Made by a program: the position numbers and the translations under genes. The notes beneath the pieces were generated by a model, which saw nothing but the letters and a program-made list of their open reading frames with translations, had not been told where the DNA came from and made no database searches. This document shows, one piece after another, positions 10,196-21,313 of a stretch of DNA of 64,000 nucleotides. This DNA is from Ciborinia camelliae (taxonomy: Eukaryota; Ascomycota; Leotiomycetes; Helotiales; Sclerotiniaceae). The stretch is from NCBI GenBank assembly GCA_025890175.1, contig JANPYM010000004.1, positions 2,372,682-2,436,681 on the forward strand. The letters are read 5' to 3'. The stretch's first letter is position 1; every line of letters begins with the position of its first letter.

Positions 10196-13021
10196 CTAAT
10201 CAAACAAGTGATGAGTCCCGTCGATTATATGAACGTTGTCGGGATCTTGATCAGCTGCATTTGGCTTGACTGTTGCCCGACCTTCTACTCCTACACTCCT
10301 GGCTTTCGAGCTAAGTGGAAGTGAATACTTCAGGGTTCCTCGAACGATGAGCTCGAACTCATGCTGAAGAACGCGTCCCCAACGCTCTGATCCACGTGGT
10401 TCCGTTTCATTGCCCGGCTTCAGTATTCGCATCTCACCCAATGATACCGATGATATGCGTTGAAACGGGGAGCCTTCAAAGATCAGTGGGCTCTCGAAAT
10501 CGTAAATGTGTCCAATTTCCAAATTCGGGTTGGTGTTTGGATCATCATCGACCGGTGGATCATCAATCGGATCGTCACGTTTTTGTTTGGATCCACGTCT
10601 CCAAGAGAACCTCCCTGTAGGTTGTGCCCACCATTCGGAATCTGTACCAGCATATTTGGACTTTGCAAAAATAACCATATCCATGGAGTCGATAGTGACG
10701 GCTACCAGATTTGGATTCTGGGCAATAACCTGTAAATCTACAATCACATCTTGCTCGCTGGCCAATATATTTTTCAAGGCCAATACTTTCACATTCGTTA
10801 GTGGTTGAGTTGTCGCAAACATGAATCCAACAGCACCTGCCACGACGAGGAGGATCAATAATGATAGAAACAGGCATCCGGCAAATCGAGCGAAGAATGA
10901 GCGGCGGTTTTGCCTTTGATGTTCTATGTGTCTTGATGATGAGGCACCTGGACGACGGATGCGACTTGATCGAGCTGAACGGACCGTGGACGAAATAAGG
11001 GGTGTTCTTTCATCGTCTGCTGCATCATCAAGATCATATGCCGAACTGATTGGCGATGTCTTCTTGCCGTTTCCATTCCCTCCCAAAGCCGTCCTCGATG
11101 AGTTTCCTACTCTAGGACTTGTAGGTCCCGAACCTTGCCGGCTAGAATTTGTCGAAAACTTTGACTTCGCGGCATTAGGAAAAGGCGATTCGTTATCAAA
11201 AAGAGATGCGTGGCCATTGCCCCCGGCTCTACCCCAACGACTGAAATGATGATGTGCAGTCCCTCGACCTAAATTACTTCGTGCCGTGCCCTTGCCGTCA
11301 TCTTCGGTTGACATTTCTGGACCTGCAGTGTTATAAGAGTTTGCGAATTTCATACTCTTCTTCATTGCCACACTTTGACCGGCGCTATCCATCATGGAGC
11401 GCAATCCATTTCTTGCGTCCACTTGACTGGCCATAGAGGTAGCACTTGGTGTTCGGGAATGGAATCGACGAGGTCTCTCTTGTTCTGGTGGGTTTGATTC
11501 GTAAACAAAGGTCTCTTCGGAGTCGGAGGAATTTGCTTCGTCGACCGCGCTCGCGACTTTGGCTTCGAAGATATCTGCTTTGGATGACGCTGGACGTTGT
11601 CTAGTTAGCAAAACAGCAGCACTATATAAATTCAAACTGGGTCTACGAGATGATATCTCTGATACCGTCCGCTCGGGACTCGTTGAGTCAATGCTTCCTT
11701 TACGTGGCGAGAGTCCTTGTCCGCACGCTTTATCGGGAGACCGAGCGGAATATACACTTGAAATTGAACTTGAAATTGATCGTGTAGAATGATGATGATG
11801 TAATCGGGATCTTGAAATTGATTGCTCACCCGTTCCAGAAGTTACCGATGGGGCCTTTCGAGCTTTCTTCTTTTCCTTCCTAGGTCGTATAGTCTCGGTA
11901 CTCTGCTTGGCCCGTAAACTTCCACTGACTCCTAACCCTCCTGTGCCTGTAGCAAGAGTAATTTGTGGGATGGAGCTAACAGTTTCCGTTTCAACCGTCA
12001 TGTTTTTCACAGAACCTTCCCCAGATGGTTTGCCTCGCACTGCTGCTGGTCCACTAAATGATTTGGGTGGTCCGGGTCGACTTGGGGCTGGAGTAATATT
12101 CTTCATCTTGTTATCCCCCTTCCCACCACTCTCACTCCCACTCTCATTCGTAACAATAGGTGGCCTTGACTTGATCGTTTCAACTGATGCGCCGTCCATT
12201 AGGTCTTGTTCTGTCGGTAAAATTGAGGTTCCATTGGAGGTTTGATCGATTGCGCCATCGAGCTCGAAAGATGGGGTATTGGGTTGACTGATCTCCTGAA
12301 CGGTTTCTAACGTAGAGCTACCACCGCTAACACCTCTCGCGGGTGTTCTCATCCCTGGTGTTAACAAATTCTCTTCTGGTTCGCTATCTGTAACAGATTT
12401 TCCTTCCGTTCTTTGCTCTGCGGCGGGAGAGGTTCTTTGAACATTGATCGAGGGAAGATCTTGATCCGTCTTTCGTTGCGATAAGAAGCTATTCTGTCTT
12501 GGAGGAGGGGGCGACTTTATTCTCGGGGATACGGGCCAACGTTGACCATCTCTTATTTCACTCGTTACTTGTGGCTTCTGAGGTATTGGTGTTCTGATCG
12601 AAGGTTCGGATGCAACGTGATTCAAGGTAGGAGTCTTTTGGGTTGATAATACTCGTTGTAAAGCAGCTGGGGGTGGTGGGTAGTGGTTACTTGTTGATCG
12701 TGAAGGACTAATGTCTTGACTACTCTTCCTTGGTCTCGAAGAGGTACCTGAGCGGACGGCAGAGGTGTTTCTAAGTTGAGGTCTGACTGGTGAAGATTCT
12801 CGTGATCCTATTGGGCTATTCGTTGCAGAAGATGCTCGATTTGTTTGTATTCTCTTGACGGTAGGTTTAGTGGATGGATCGTAACTTCGCCTAGATACTA
12901 TGGTTGATGGCTTTGAATCTGAAGTTGGAGATTGGATGTTTGGAAGGTTTGAATCTAATGGTGATGGCGAAAGAGACTCTCTCATTTCTGCCGATTTTGG
13001 GGCGTCTGGTTTGTCGTCCAT
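10196..13021 (-). CDS. vac7: Vac7-like vacuolar membrane protein, activator of Fab1 PI3P 5-kinase
   Basis: A single exon encodes 941 aa. Residues 1 to about 700 are a long, low-complexity Ser/Pro/Arg-rich cytosolic region with many SP and TP sites (for example SRESSPVRP, KSPPPPR). A single transmembrane helix, roughly residues 709-735 (core CLFLSLLILLVVAGAVGFMF), is followed by a folded domain of about 200 aa beginning TTQPLTNVKVLALKNILASE. This layout, and the post-membrane block with VIDLQV/VAQNPNL-like sequence, is that of fungal Vac7, which promotes PI(3,5)P2 synthesis on the vacuole and carries a LEA2-like lumenal domain. Yeast Vac7 is larger, but its N-terminus is equally disordered. 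The identification rests on the C-terminal block and topology. The ATG at 13021 is preceded by an untranslated region without in-frame extension. Confidence 0.85.
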   Translation of the reverse strand: MDDKPDAPKSAEMRESLSPSPLDSNLPNIQSPTSDSKPSTIVSRRSYDPSTKPTVKRIQTNRASSATNSPIGSRESSPVRPQLRNTSAVRSGTSSRPRKSSQDISPSRSTSNHYPPPPAALQRVLSTQKTPTLNHVASEPSIRTPIPQKPQVTSEIRDGQRWPVSPRIKSPPPPRQNSFLSQRKTDQDLPSINVQRTSPAAEQRTEGKSVTDSEPEENLLTPGMRTPARGVSGGSSTLETVQEISQPNTPSFELDGAIDQTSNGTSILPTEQDLMDGASVETIKSRPPIVTNESGSESGGKGDNKMKNITPAPSRPGPPKSFSGPAAVRGKPSGEGSVKNMTVETETVSSIPQITLATGTGGLGVSGSLRAKQSTETIRPRKEKKKARKAPSVTSGTGEQSISRSRLHHHHSTRSISSSISSVYSARSPDKACGQGLSPRKGSIDSTSPERTVSEISSRRPSLNLYSAAVLLTRQRPASSKADIFEAKVASAVDEANSSDSEETFVYESNPPEQERPRRFHSRTPSATSMASQVDARNGLRSMMDSAGQSVAMKKSMKFANSYNTAGPEMSTEDDGKGTARSNLGRGTAHHHFSRWGRAGGNGHASLFDNESPFPNAAKSKFSTNSSRQGSGPTSPRVGNSSRTALGGNGNGKKTSPISSAYDLDDAADDERTPLISSTVRSARSSRIRRPGASSSRHIEHQRQNRRSFFARFAGCLFLSLLILLVVAGAVGFMFATTQPLTNVKVLALKNILASEQDVIVDLQVIAQNPNLVAVTIDSMDMVIFAKSKYAGTDSEWWAQPTGRFSWRRGSKQKRDDPIDDPPVDDDPNTNPNLEIGHIYDFESPLIFEGSPFQRISSVSLGEMRILKPGNETEPRGSERWGRVLQHEFELIVRGTLKYSLPLSSKARSVGVEGRATVKPNAADQDPDNVHIIDGTHHLFD

Positions 13022-15934
13022 TGTAACTTACTTCTTGATTTTGGGACCAGTACAACGTAACGAAAAGTTAAAAAGTGGTAGCTTTGGGTAGGTACGACGA
13101 GTGAGAAGGTAGGTAGTGTAAGTAGTGTAAATAGTGTAGGTAGTGTAGTGCGTTATTTTAGAGGTACTAGTAGCGCAGTAGCGTAGTAGCGAATGGGGGA
13201 TGTACCCGAACAAGACCAACCAAAACCAACCAAAACCAACCCTTTTGCCAGCAAAACTTTAATGCAAAAGGAATTTAATGAGTGAGTACAGGAATAGTAC
13301 TGTATGGGTAGGTAAGAATCGGAGAATTTGTTGTTGAGTGATTGATTGATTTGTTTGTCTTTCGAGATCATAAGTGTATCATATCAAATCATATCATAAT
13401 CATAAATCATCCATCGAAGAGATTTTCGGAGAGGGTGTTGACGCAAAAAGTAAGAGTCAAAGAAGTTTGAAGTTTTGAGTTTGAAGTTTGGAAGTTTGGA
13501 GGTTTGAAGTTCGACAGCCTCCCAGTCTCTTCAATTCATTTTCTCTTGGCCTTTTGGGTGATGATGAAGAGGGGTTATGGTGGGTGATATGTTGTTTGTT
13601 TTGTTGTGTTGTGTTGTGTTGTCCGTAATGTAATGTAATGTAAGGTAATGTTTAATAAGGCATAAGGCATCTAGGAACGAATAGATGGACGGGATGGATA
13701 GGTGGATGGATAAATGGATGGATGGATGGATGGGTAGATGGAGATGCAGATGGTAAATTTGGTACTGGTACTGGTATGGTTACTACAATTGGATATGCGT
13801 GGTTTTGGGTTATGATTCAAATTCAAATTGGTTATTCAATTATGTAATGTAGCACAGTGTACTCTGAAATACAAGTACAGTTCTCAGGTATGTATGCATC
13901 ACAAAGAAGTATTGTCTATTTAGGATAAGATCCAAAAAAATAAGAAGAATGTTGAATGCCCAGGGCCTAGGTGTTGAATGTTTAGGTGTTGTCTTTATCA
14001 AAGAAAGTAAATAAAAACTTGGTGGCGTTCTTTCTTTAGTCTGAATGGATTTTTGTATGAGGGGTCCATTCCTAGGTAGGTAGGTATTTCATTCCACTCT
14101 TCTTTTCAATTTTCTCTTTTCTCTTCTCTCTTCTCTCTTCTCTCGCTCCATCTGCTATCTACCAATCTCTGTCTGACTGAATTCATATGGATAAGAATAG
14201 TATGATTTGGCACAACATGAAAGTTATATAGGGACCTACCTACCTTCCTAGCGTCAAGTGTCAACGTACCTCAGACCTAAGGTTACAGGTACTAGGGATG
14301 TGGATTCCATCCAACGAACGATCAACTGAGCGGCACAGGGGAAAAAAGGAAAACACCAAGTCACTCTAACCATGAATGTAACAAGAGCAACCTCACTACA
14401 AGGATCCTCCATGATGCTAACCCCAAAGAGAAATACGTCAAGAGAAAAAAAAAACAAATCATCGGAGGTTGAGAATATTAAATTCCGTGATTCTAGAATC
14501 TCCATCGATAGGTAAGGTAGATAGTAGGTAGATGTTGATCTAAATATATCCATGTAGTGAATTTCGTCTTTGGCTCTTACCAGTACTTTCGTCGTCTATG
14601 TCCTACCTACCTATAGGTACTACCTTATTATACGTTTCAATCAATCAATATCTCAGGACCCTTACGGCTGGCTTCATAGGTAGTGATCGGAATTTCTATA
14701 TATAAAGTCTACAATATACCTGATAGCCTTCCAATCCTGCTCTTCACGTACATAGCGAGGTAAGCAAATAACCATAAAAATTACGAACCGGAAGCTTCGG
14801 TAGATGACATCCATATTGACATTACCCAGCCCTTCCAAGTACATACTATAAATTTTCCCAACTTTTGTCTTGCCTCCCTTGCCTTTCTTACCTTTCTTGC
14901 CTCCCCTTCCTTGCCGATGCCCTATTTACCTCCACCTACCTACTTACTTTACTACCTACCTAGCCCGTACTAAAATCCCTACCTACCTAGTACGTACCTA
15001 GGGAGTTTTTCTACCACCACTTGCCTAGAATCCCTAGGTAGGTAGGTAGAATCCCTACGTCCCCTACCCTACGTCCCGTCCCACGAGGAACCTACCTAGT
15101 CATAGTACACGTACCCAACCTTGGACGTTTGGGTGTAGAATAATGTTCAGTGTATGTAAGTGTGCCCAGAATCCCAAATCCAGATGTTCTAGAATGAAGT
15201 TTATAAAGTTTATGAAGGAAGTTTATGAAGCTTTCACGTTTCGTTCCCATTCACCGATTACCTTACCTGGTCTTGATCCCTACAACATTGGTTTTCTACT
15301 CCGTAGATGCGTACCTAACCTGGGTATAGGTAGGTAGGTTGTATTCCGTTCATAATATTTCTCATCTATATACCTAGTAGGTAAGTCATAAGTTATGAAG
15401 TATGAGTGAGTTATGAATCATTAATTTCATTTCATTTCATTTTATTTCATCCCACCTTTCACAACCTTGGAATAATAGGTATCCAAATAAATTTCCCCAA
15501 GACAGAAAAAAAAGAGACAAAAAAAGACAAAAAACATCCCTCAATCCAATCCAATATCATAAGATTCACACAGAGTCAGGTGAGTCCTGACCGTACCTAC
15601 CATAAGGTATCCCGACCCAAGACCCGACCAGACCCCCTCGGGATTATCCGATATATCTATTTGATGATTGATTGTTTGATTGTACAGAGTATGGTACCTG
15701 AATCCTATTCAGGTCCCCCTCTTCCACTTTCCTTCCACTTTCCTTCCCCTAGGAAGTTCCAAGGTTGGGATTATATGGGAATGGGAATGGGAATGGGAAT
15801 GGTGATCTGAATCTGATGTGATGTGAATCCGATGTGATGTGAATCCGATGTGAAATGTGATGTGATGTGATGTGATGTGATGAAGAAAGATTACCGGTTC
15901 TAGGTTCGTTCTACGAATACCTAGCTGGAGGTAA

Positions 15935-16000
15935 CATTCCAATCACATTCCAATCACATTCCAATCACATTCCAATCACATTCCAATCACATTCCAATCA
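15935..16000 (+). repeat. Six tandem copies of an 11-bp unit, each with a CCAAT box
   Basis: The unit CATTCCAATCA is repeated six times without interruption. Every unit contains CCAAT, the core site of the fungal HAP/CCAAT-binding complex, spaced 11 bp apart, close to one helical turn. It lies about 2.9 kb from both flanking genes, so regulatory use is only a possibility. Confidence 0.85.
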
Positions 16001-16169
16001 CACTCTATACAAACAGGGCTGCATGAAAACCTACCTACCTACCGTACCTACCACCCTACCTACCTACCTACACATCACGAGCAAGCAAGCAAGCAAGCCA
16101 GCATCGAATTTCCCATTTGAAGAATCGAATATAATCGAATCCCGATTCTTCCTTTTCTACCTACCCATC

Positions 16170-16232
16170 TACCTCTACCTACCTCTACCTACCTCTACCT
16201 ACCTCTACCTACCTCTACCTACCTCTACCTAT
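16170..16232 (+). repeat. 10-bp tandem repeat ACCTCTACCT
   Basis: About six copies of a decamer, related to the TACCTACC tracts found throughout this window, lie in non-coding DNA. Copy edges are approximate. Confidence 0.75.
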
Positions 16233-18784
16233 CTACCTTTACCCATCTTAATAAAAGCCGAAAACCAATGGCTGATGGCTGATGGCTGAAGGCTGAAATG
16301 GCTTACACTACCTAACTTAACTACAACATTGTATACCTACCTACCTATCTACGTACGTACTATCTGAATCGGATTCTGAATCGGATTCTGAATCTCACCC
16401 GGAGGAAACCCTCCTTTCTGGACTGGGCTGGGCTAGGCGGGCTGAATGCCGAGAAATTTAAAATTTAAGAGACTTTTTGGATTTGTGTAGGTAGGTATTT
16501 AGGTACCTATCTAGATATAGATTGTGATCTAGATATATATATACCTATTGTAGGAAGTACTAGATTACGTACGGAGATGTAGACGGTATATCTAGAAGAA
16601 TCGAGGAAAGGAGTGGGGAGGGGAGGGAGAGGGAGAGAGGGGTTTTATAATTTCCTTAACTGATGGATAGATGGATAGATTACCTATTATCTATCATGCT
16701 ATTTATATAAAATAGAAGAAGAAGAAAGAATAAAAGGAATGAAGATTAATTTGATATACCTATCTACCTACCTACTAAGTATCTCCCTATATAAATTTCG
16801 ATTTCCTTCAACATCTCCAGCTGCTTCCCCTTCCATCTATCCTTCCATCCTTCCCCTTCCCTTCCCTCCTCTTCCCTTCCATCCATCCGTCCCCTTTTCA
16901 TTATTAGAAATCCATATCACATCACCATCCATCACCTCCTCTCCTCTCCTCTCACCCCATCTCACCCCACAGAACGGATCGGATCGGATCGCCTCGGCTC
17001 GGCTTATTGATGATGATGATGGTAATGATGGGTGAGATGAGAATTTATATAAAGTATTTGGAATATATGAATGCATTCACATTATATATTGCATTGCATC
17101 TTTTTATAGCTAGGTATCAATAATAGGTATCAATAATATTATAATAACTCATCTAGGGATGAAATGGGATGGAATGGAATGGGGAATCAAATACCTAGAT
17201 ATGAATAGTATAATAATAACTAATCTACCTTTTATTCGATGTGTTTATATATTATAGTGTTATTATATTATAAGCTTTTATTAGTATTTTATAATTTATA
17301 GTTTATGGTTTATAGTTTATAATTCATGGTTTATATACCTAGTTCATACCATACCATACCATGCCGAATTCGAATACTAGAATACAATTTACAACCTATT
17401 TACTATTTACTTGCTATTTACTATGAATATGGATGAATGTGGATGTGGATGAATGTAGTATGAGGTAGGTGGATGGATAATGGCAATAATGATGGAGATG
17501 GAGACGAAGATGGAGATGGAGATGGAGCTGATGATGGAGATGGAGACGGAGACGAAGATGGAGATGAAGATGATGATATCTGTACCCCCACGCACAAACG
17601 CACGAACAAACGCACGCACGCATATGCGCACGCCGCACCGCACGTGGCTTGGTTTGGGTGGTGGGGAGGGGAAAGGAAGGAAGGAAGGAAGGAAGGGGGA
17701 CAACACATTGAGGGATCAGAGGTGAGAGGAGAGGGATAAAGGATTGTAGTTTGTATCAGCTGTTCGGAATAATGAGGTGGATAAGAGAAGTGAGATATTG
17801 GTATCGGTATATTTCCGGATCCAACAACTTTCTCGGCTAGCCCATCGTCTATCTTTAAGGTTAGGTATGGTTATGGTTATGGTTATAGGTTATATGTACC
17901 GGATTAAAAAATTGGAAATACACCTCGTGTTTCGAGAAAGAATGTCATGGGATGGATATACAGAGAGTAACTTAAGTATAAGGCTGAGAGGGTTGCGGCG
18001 CGGAGGTCATGCATACCTAGGTACCGGTAGATAGATAGTGGAAGAATATTTACCGGTGATCGGATATGAGTACCTACCTACCTACCTAGGTAGTTTCGCG
18101 ATAAAAATATGTCCATAAAATTTCTGACTGGTATTGAAATCTCAGACCATCATAGAGATTCTCGGAAAGTTTCAAGATGTGGTAGTTTGGATCTTTAAGG
18201 ACGGTTGAATATGTTTAAACTAATGTCACCAGTGTGGCGTCTTTTTTTCAATACGTGACTGTAATTTACACGTCTCTACACATGGACTTTCTTCATCCTT
18301 TAGTTCTTCTGGTATAAATATCAGCGTTCAGCCTGGAATTCACGTTGAGATAATACCCCGTCGAGAGATATTCTAGTAATACCTATTAATTATGAACATT
18401 GGGTAATGTTCATAATCATTATGGAGGGAAAGAGACCAGAACCATATGATTGGTCGGTACAGATTGCTACGGGTACAAAATGCTACGCTCTGTTTGTATT
18501 TTATATCCGTTTTGCCGATAAGTTATACAGGGCATTTCTGCATCTTGAGGTTTTCATATCATGATTTATTCTCTGTTGATTGGATGTATTGCACGGTGAT
18601 TGGGAAGCAATGTCATTTTCCTGCATATATGTATATTATACGTCCCACTATTGCCTATGAAATTGCAGCCGCCACATGTTAAAACCTCAAGATAACCCCT
18701 CTTTCATGATGGCTATATCCATTACATTACTTCTGTGTGCAAACATCTAAGATACGGTGGCACAATATTTCTACAGTTTTAAGC

Positions 18785-20776
18785 ATGCCATCAACCCACC
18801 TTGAGTCTTCAGTTTGGCTCTTACTTCTTGCCAGCTGCAAGCTCGTAGCTTCTTCGACTTCGTCATATCCGCGAGATGAACCAGTGTTTGCACCAAGCTA
18901 TGACTATATCATCGTTGGTGGTGGAACTAGCGGTCTAGTCGTCGCAAATAGATTGTCAGAAGACCCAACAAGTTAGTGATTCATTTTCGGGGGTGTAACT
19001 CTAGTTGACAACCATAATTCGTGTACAGAGACAGTGTTGGTCATTGAGCATGGTCTCATAGACAATAGCTCTCTCACATTAGTACCAAGGCTTGGAATAG
19101 AGTATTTCCCTAACAATGTAAAGAATTGGGACTACACCTCTGCGCCAGTCAAAGCCCTCCTCAATGCAACCTTTGACGTCTATATCGCCGACGTGGTGGG
19201 AGGATGCTCCTTACATAATGGCATGTTTGCCGATCGGGGATCCAAAGCAGATTATGACTCTTGGGGAACTTTCGTAGGCGACGATACTTGGAGTTGGGAT
19301 GGTCTTTATCCTTATTTCGTCAAAAGCACTACTTTTACCCCGCCATCTGATGTGCTTTCAAAAGAGTTTGATATCAGGAATAACGCTTCCGCATACGGTG
19401 ATGGGCCCATAAAGATTAGTTACCCGTCGGTCCTCTTTCCAGACTATCGGAATCAAACTCTTGCGGCAAATGCTTATGGGATCGAAACATCTGATGCACC
19501 AGAATCAGGTGACGCTATTGGTTTTTGCTGGGTTCCTCAAACACTTGACCCTGCGACAGGATTTCGTTCCCATTCTCGCATTGCTTATTATGATCCGGTG
19601 GCTAGTCGACCCAATCTCAAACTTATCACAGGACATCTAGTTGAAAAGATTCTTTTCGATGATGACCTCACCGCTACCGGGGTCCAATTCACATCTCTTC
19701 ATAACAACAAAACAAGCAGCGTATCAGCATCCAAAGAAGTTATCCTAGCAGCCGGCGCAATTAACACCCCAAAACTATTGCAACTCAGTGGCATCGGCCC
19801 CAAGAAAGTGTTGGAAGCTGCAGGTGTGGAAGTTAAGCTGGATAAACCGGCGGTGGGGGCGAATTTTCAAGATCATCCCGTGACATATCTAAGCTGGAAT
19901 CTCACCAACTTGGCTTTCCCAAACGATGACACTCTCTCATCAAATGCATCGTATAACGCAAGTGCGTGGCAGCAATATGTGACCAATCATACGGTTAGTT
20001 GCTCTCGGCATCCCTTATTGTCATCTCTTCAGAATAACGATACTGAGTCCACATTCCATATATAGGGTCCTTACACCCAGGCCGAATCTCCTGACGCGGT
20101 ATTCCTTCCCCTCTCTCAATTCTCATCGAAAAGTCAGGAGATCATCGACCAAGTGCGCTCTCAAAATGTATCCGACTACCTACCAGACATATACGCGGAT
20201 AAAGCTCTTCTCAATGGTTATCTAGCTCAGCGCGATCTAATTCTCAACCACTTTTCCCGAAGCGATGCGGCCGCGATAGAGATACCCATCGGTGCCACGG
20301 GTCCAGGTGCATGCGCCGTAGAAAAGCCCCTATCCCGAGGCACCATAACCCTCAACTCCTCGCACCCCCACGCCCAACCCATAATAACCTACAACACACT
20401 TTCCTCGCCCGTCGACGGCATTCTCCTCAGCGAATGCATCCGTTACGTGCGTTCCTATTTCGCTTCTCCGCTCCTCGCCACCTACCACCCTGAGGAAATA
20501 TTTCCAGGCCCCAAAGCCCAATCTGATGAGCAGATTCTCACCGCGTTGATTAAGGCTGGAGCTGTGCAACCTAGTTTTGCGCATCCGTCGGGTACTTGTG
20601 CGTTGGGTTTGGAGGAATTGGGTGGGTGTGTGGGAGGGGATTTGAGGGTTTGGGGGACAAAGTCGTTGAGTGTTGTGGATGCTAGTTTGATACCTTTGAT
20701 TCCCGCCACGCATTTACAGTTGACGGTTTATGCTGTTGCGGAGAAAGCGGCGGATATTATTAAAAGTAGAGGGTAA
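18785..20776 (+). CDS. Secreted GMC-family FAD oxidoreductase
   Basis: Three exons (18785-18971, 19029-19993, 20066-20776) give 620 aa. The likely role is FAD-dependent oxidation of an alcohol, sugar or aryl-alcohol outside the cell; the substrate is not predictable. The N-terminus starting MPSTHLESSVWLLLLASCKL looks like a signal peptide. The FAD-binding motif YDYIIVGGGTSG follows at about residues 39-50, then a GGCSLHNGM block equivalent to the GMC GGSSxxNGM signature and a GAINTPKLLQLSGIG block (GMC signature 2). The C-terminus carries HPSGTC with His557 and PATHLQ with His600, the two expected catalytic-site residues. Both introns have good consensus (GTTAGT donors; ACAG and ATATAG acceptors). 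Several NxS/T sites fit a secreted glycoprotein. I chose the ATG giving the signal peptide; the open frame extends upstream without an ATG. The reading frame is intact. Confidence 0.92.
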
Positions 20777-21313
20777 ATTTTTTTGATTTCGGGAAGAATT
20801 GGAGAAATTAGTTCCTACCTCGGGGAAAAATTCAAGTAGATTGATAGAAAAAATGGAAAAGCGCTACGTGATGTAGTTCAAATTTGGGGTTTGCAGGAAA
20901 TGGTACAGCTTCGCTCCTTCTCTAAAAGCGACATGAATTTTTAGTGTGCCCATCTGAAAATTATGTTCAAGTAATACATACCTGTCTATTGATCTTACAC
21001 TTTTGATCAACTTGCCGATACATATTCTCTTTTACCAGTGTAATTGAAGGTCGAGTTGACAACTGCATTAAAAAGTGGCTTGCGATGATGCATAAGGCAG
21101 AATTTTGTTTGGTTATACCAAGTAGGCTGTGTATTACACACACTGCCATCTTCATGATGTGGTGGCTGAAGAACATCCATCCTCAACTGTCATAAGTTAT
21201 CACTTCACTTGATGAATATGAACGATCCTGAGATCAATTTATCTTTGCATCGTAACATTAAAAGCTGAAGGTCACGCCGACATATTTCAGTCACCTTTTA
21301 TTTTTTTAACGTT
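20777..21313. other. Short intergenic gap, GMC oxidoreductase to STAND gene
   Basis: About 540 bp of unique AT-rich sequence serve as 3' region of one gene and promoter of the next, both on the plus strand. No recognisable feature was found. Confidence 0.6.

Larger units (their letters stand above)
13022..18784. other. Repeat-rich 5.8-kb gap between divergent Vac7 and GMC oxidoreductase genes
   Basis: No coding exon is supported. The gap is crowded with short tandem runs: GGAT near 13705-13735, GTAATGTAATG near 13626-13650, many TACCTACC/GGTAGGTA tracts (for example 14935-15060 and 16315-16360), GGGAAT near 15775-15800, an 11-bp CCAAT array at 15935-16000, a 10-bp ACCTCTACCT array at about 16170-16232 and GATGGA/GACGGA runs at 17490-17575. 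A TATAAATA box at about 18313-18320 lies about 465 bp upstream of the GMC oxidoreductase ATG. Confidence 0.65.

Noticed and set aside
18446..18682. 78-aa frame between the TATA-like box and the GMC oxidoreductase start
   Set aside because: No domain, signal or compositional support; it probably lies in the leader or promoter of the oxidoreductase gene.
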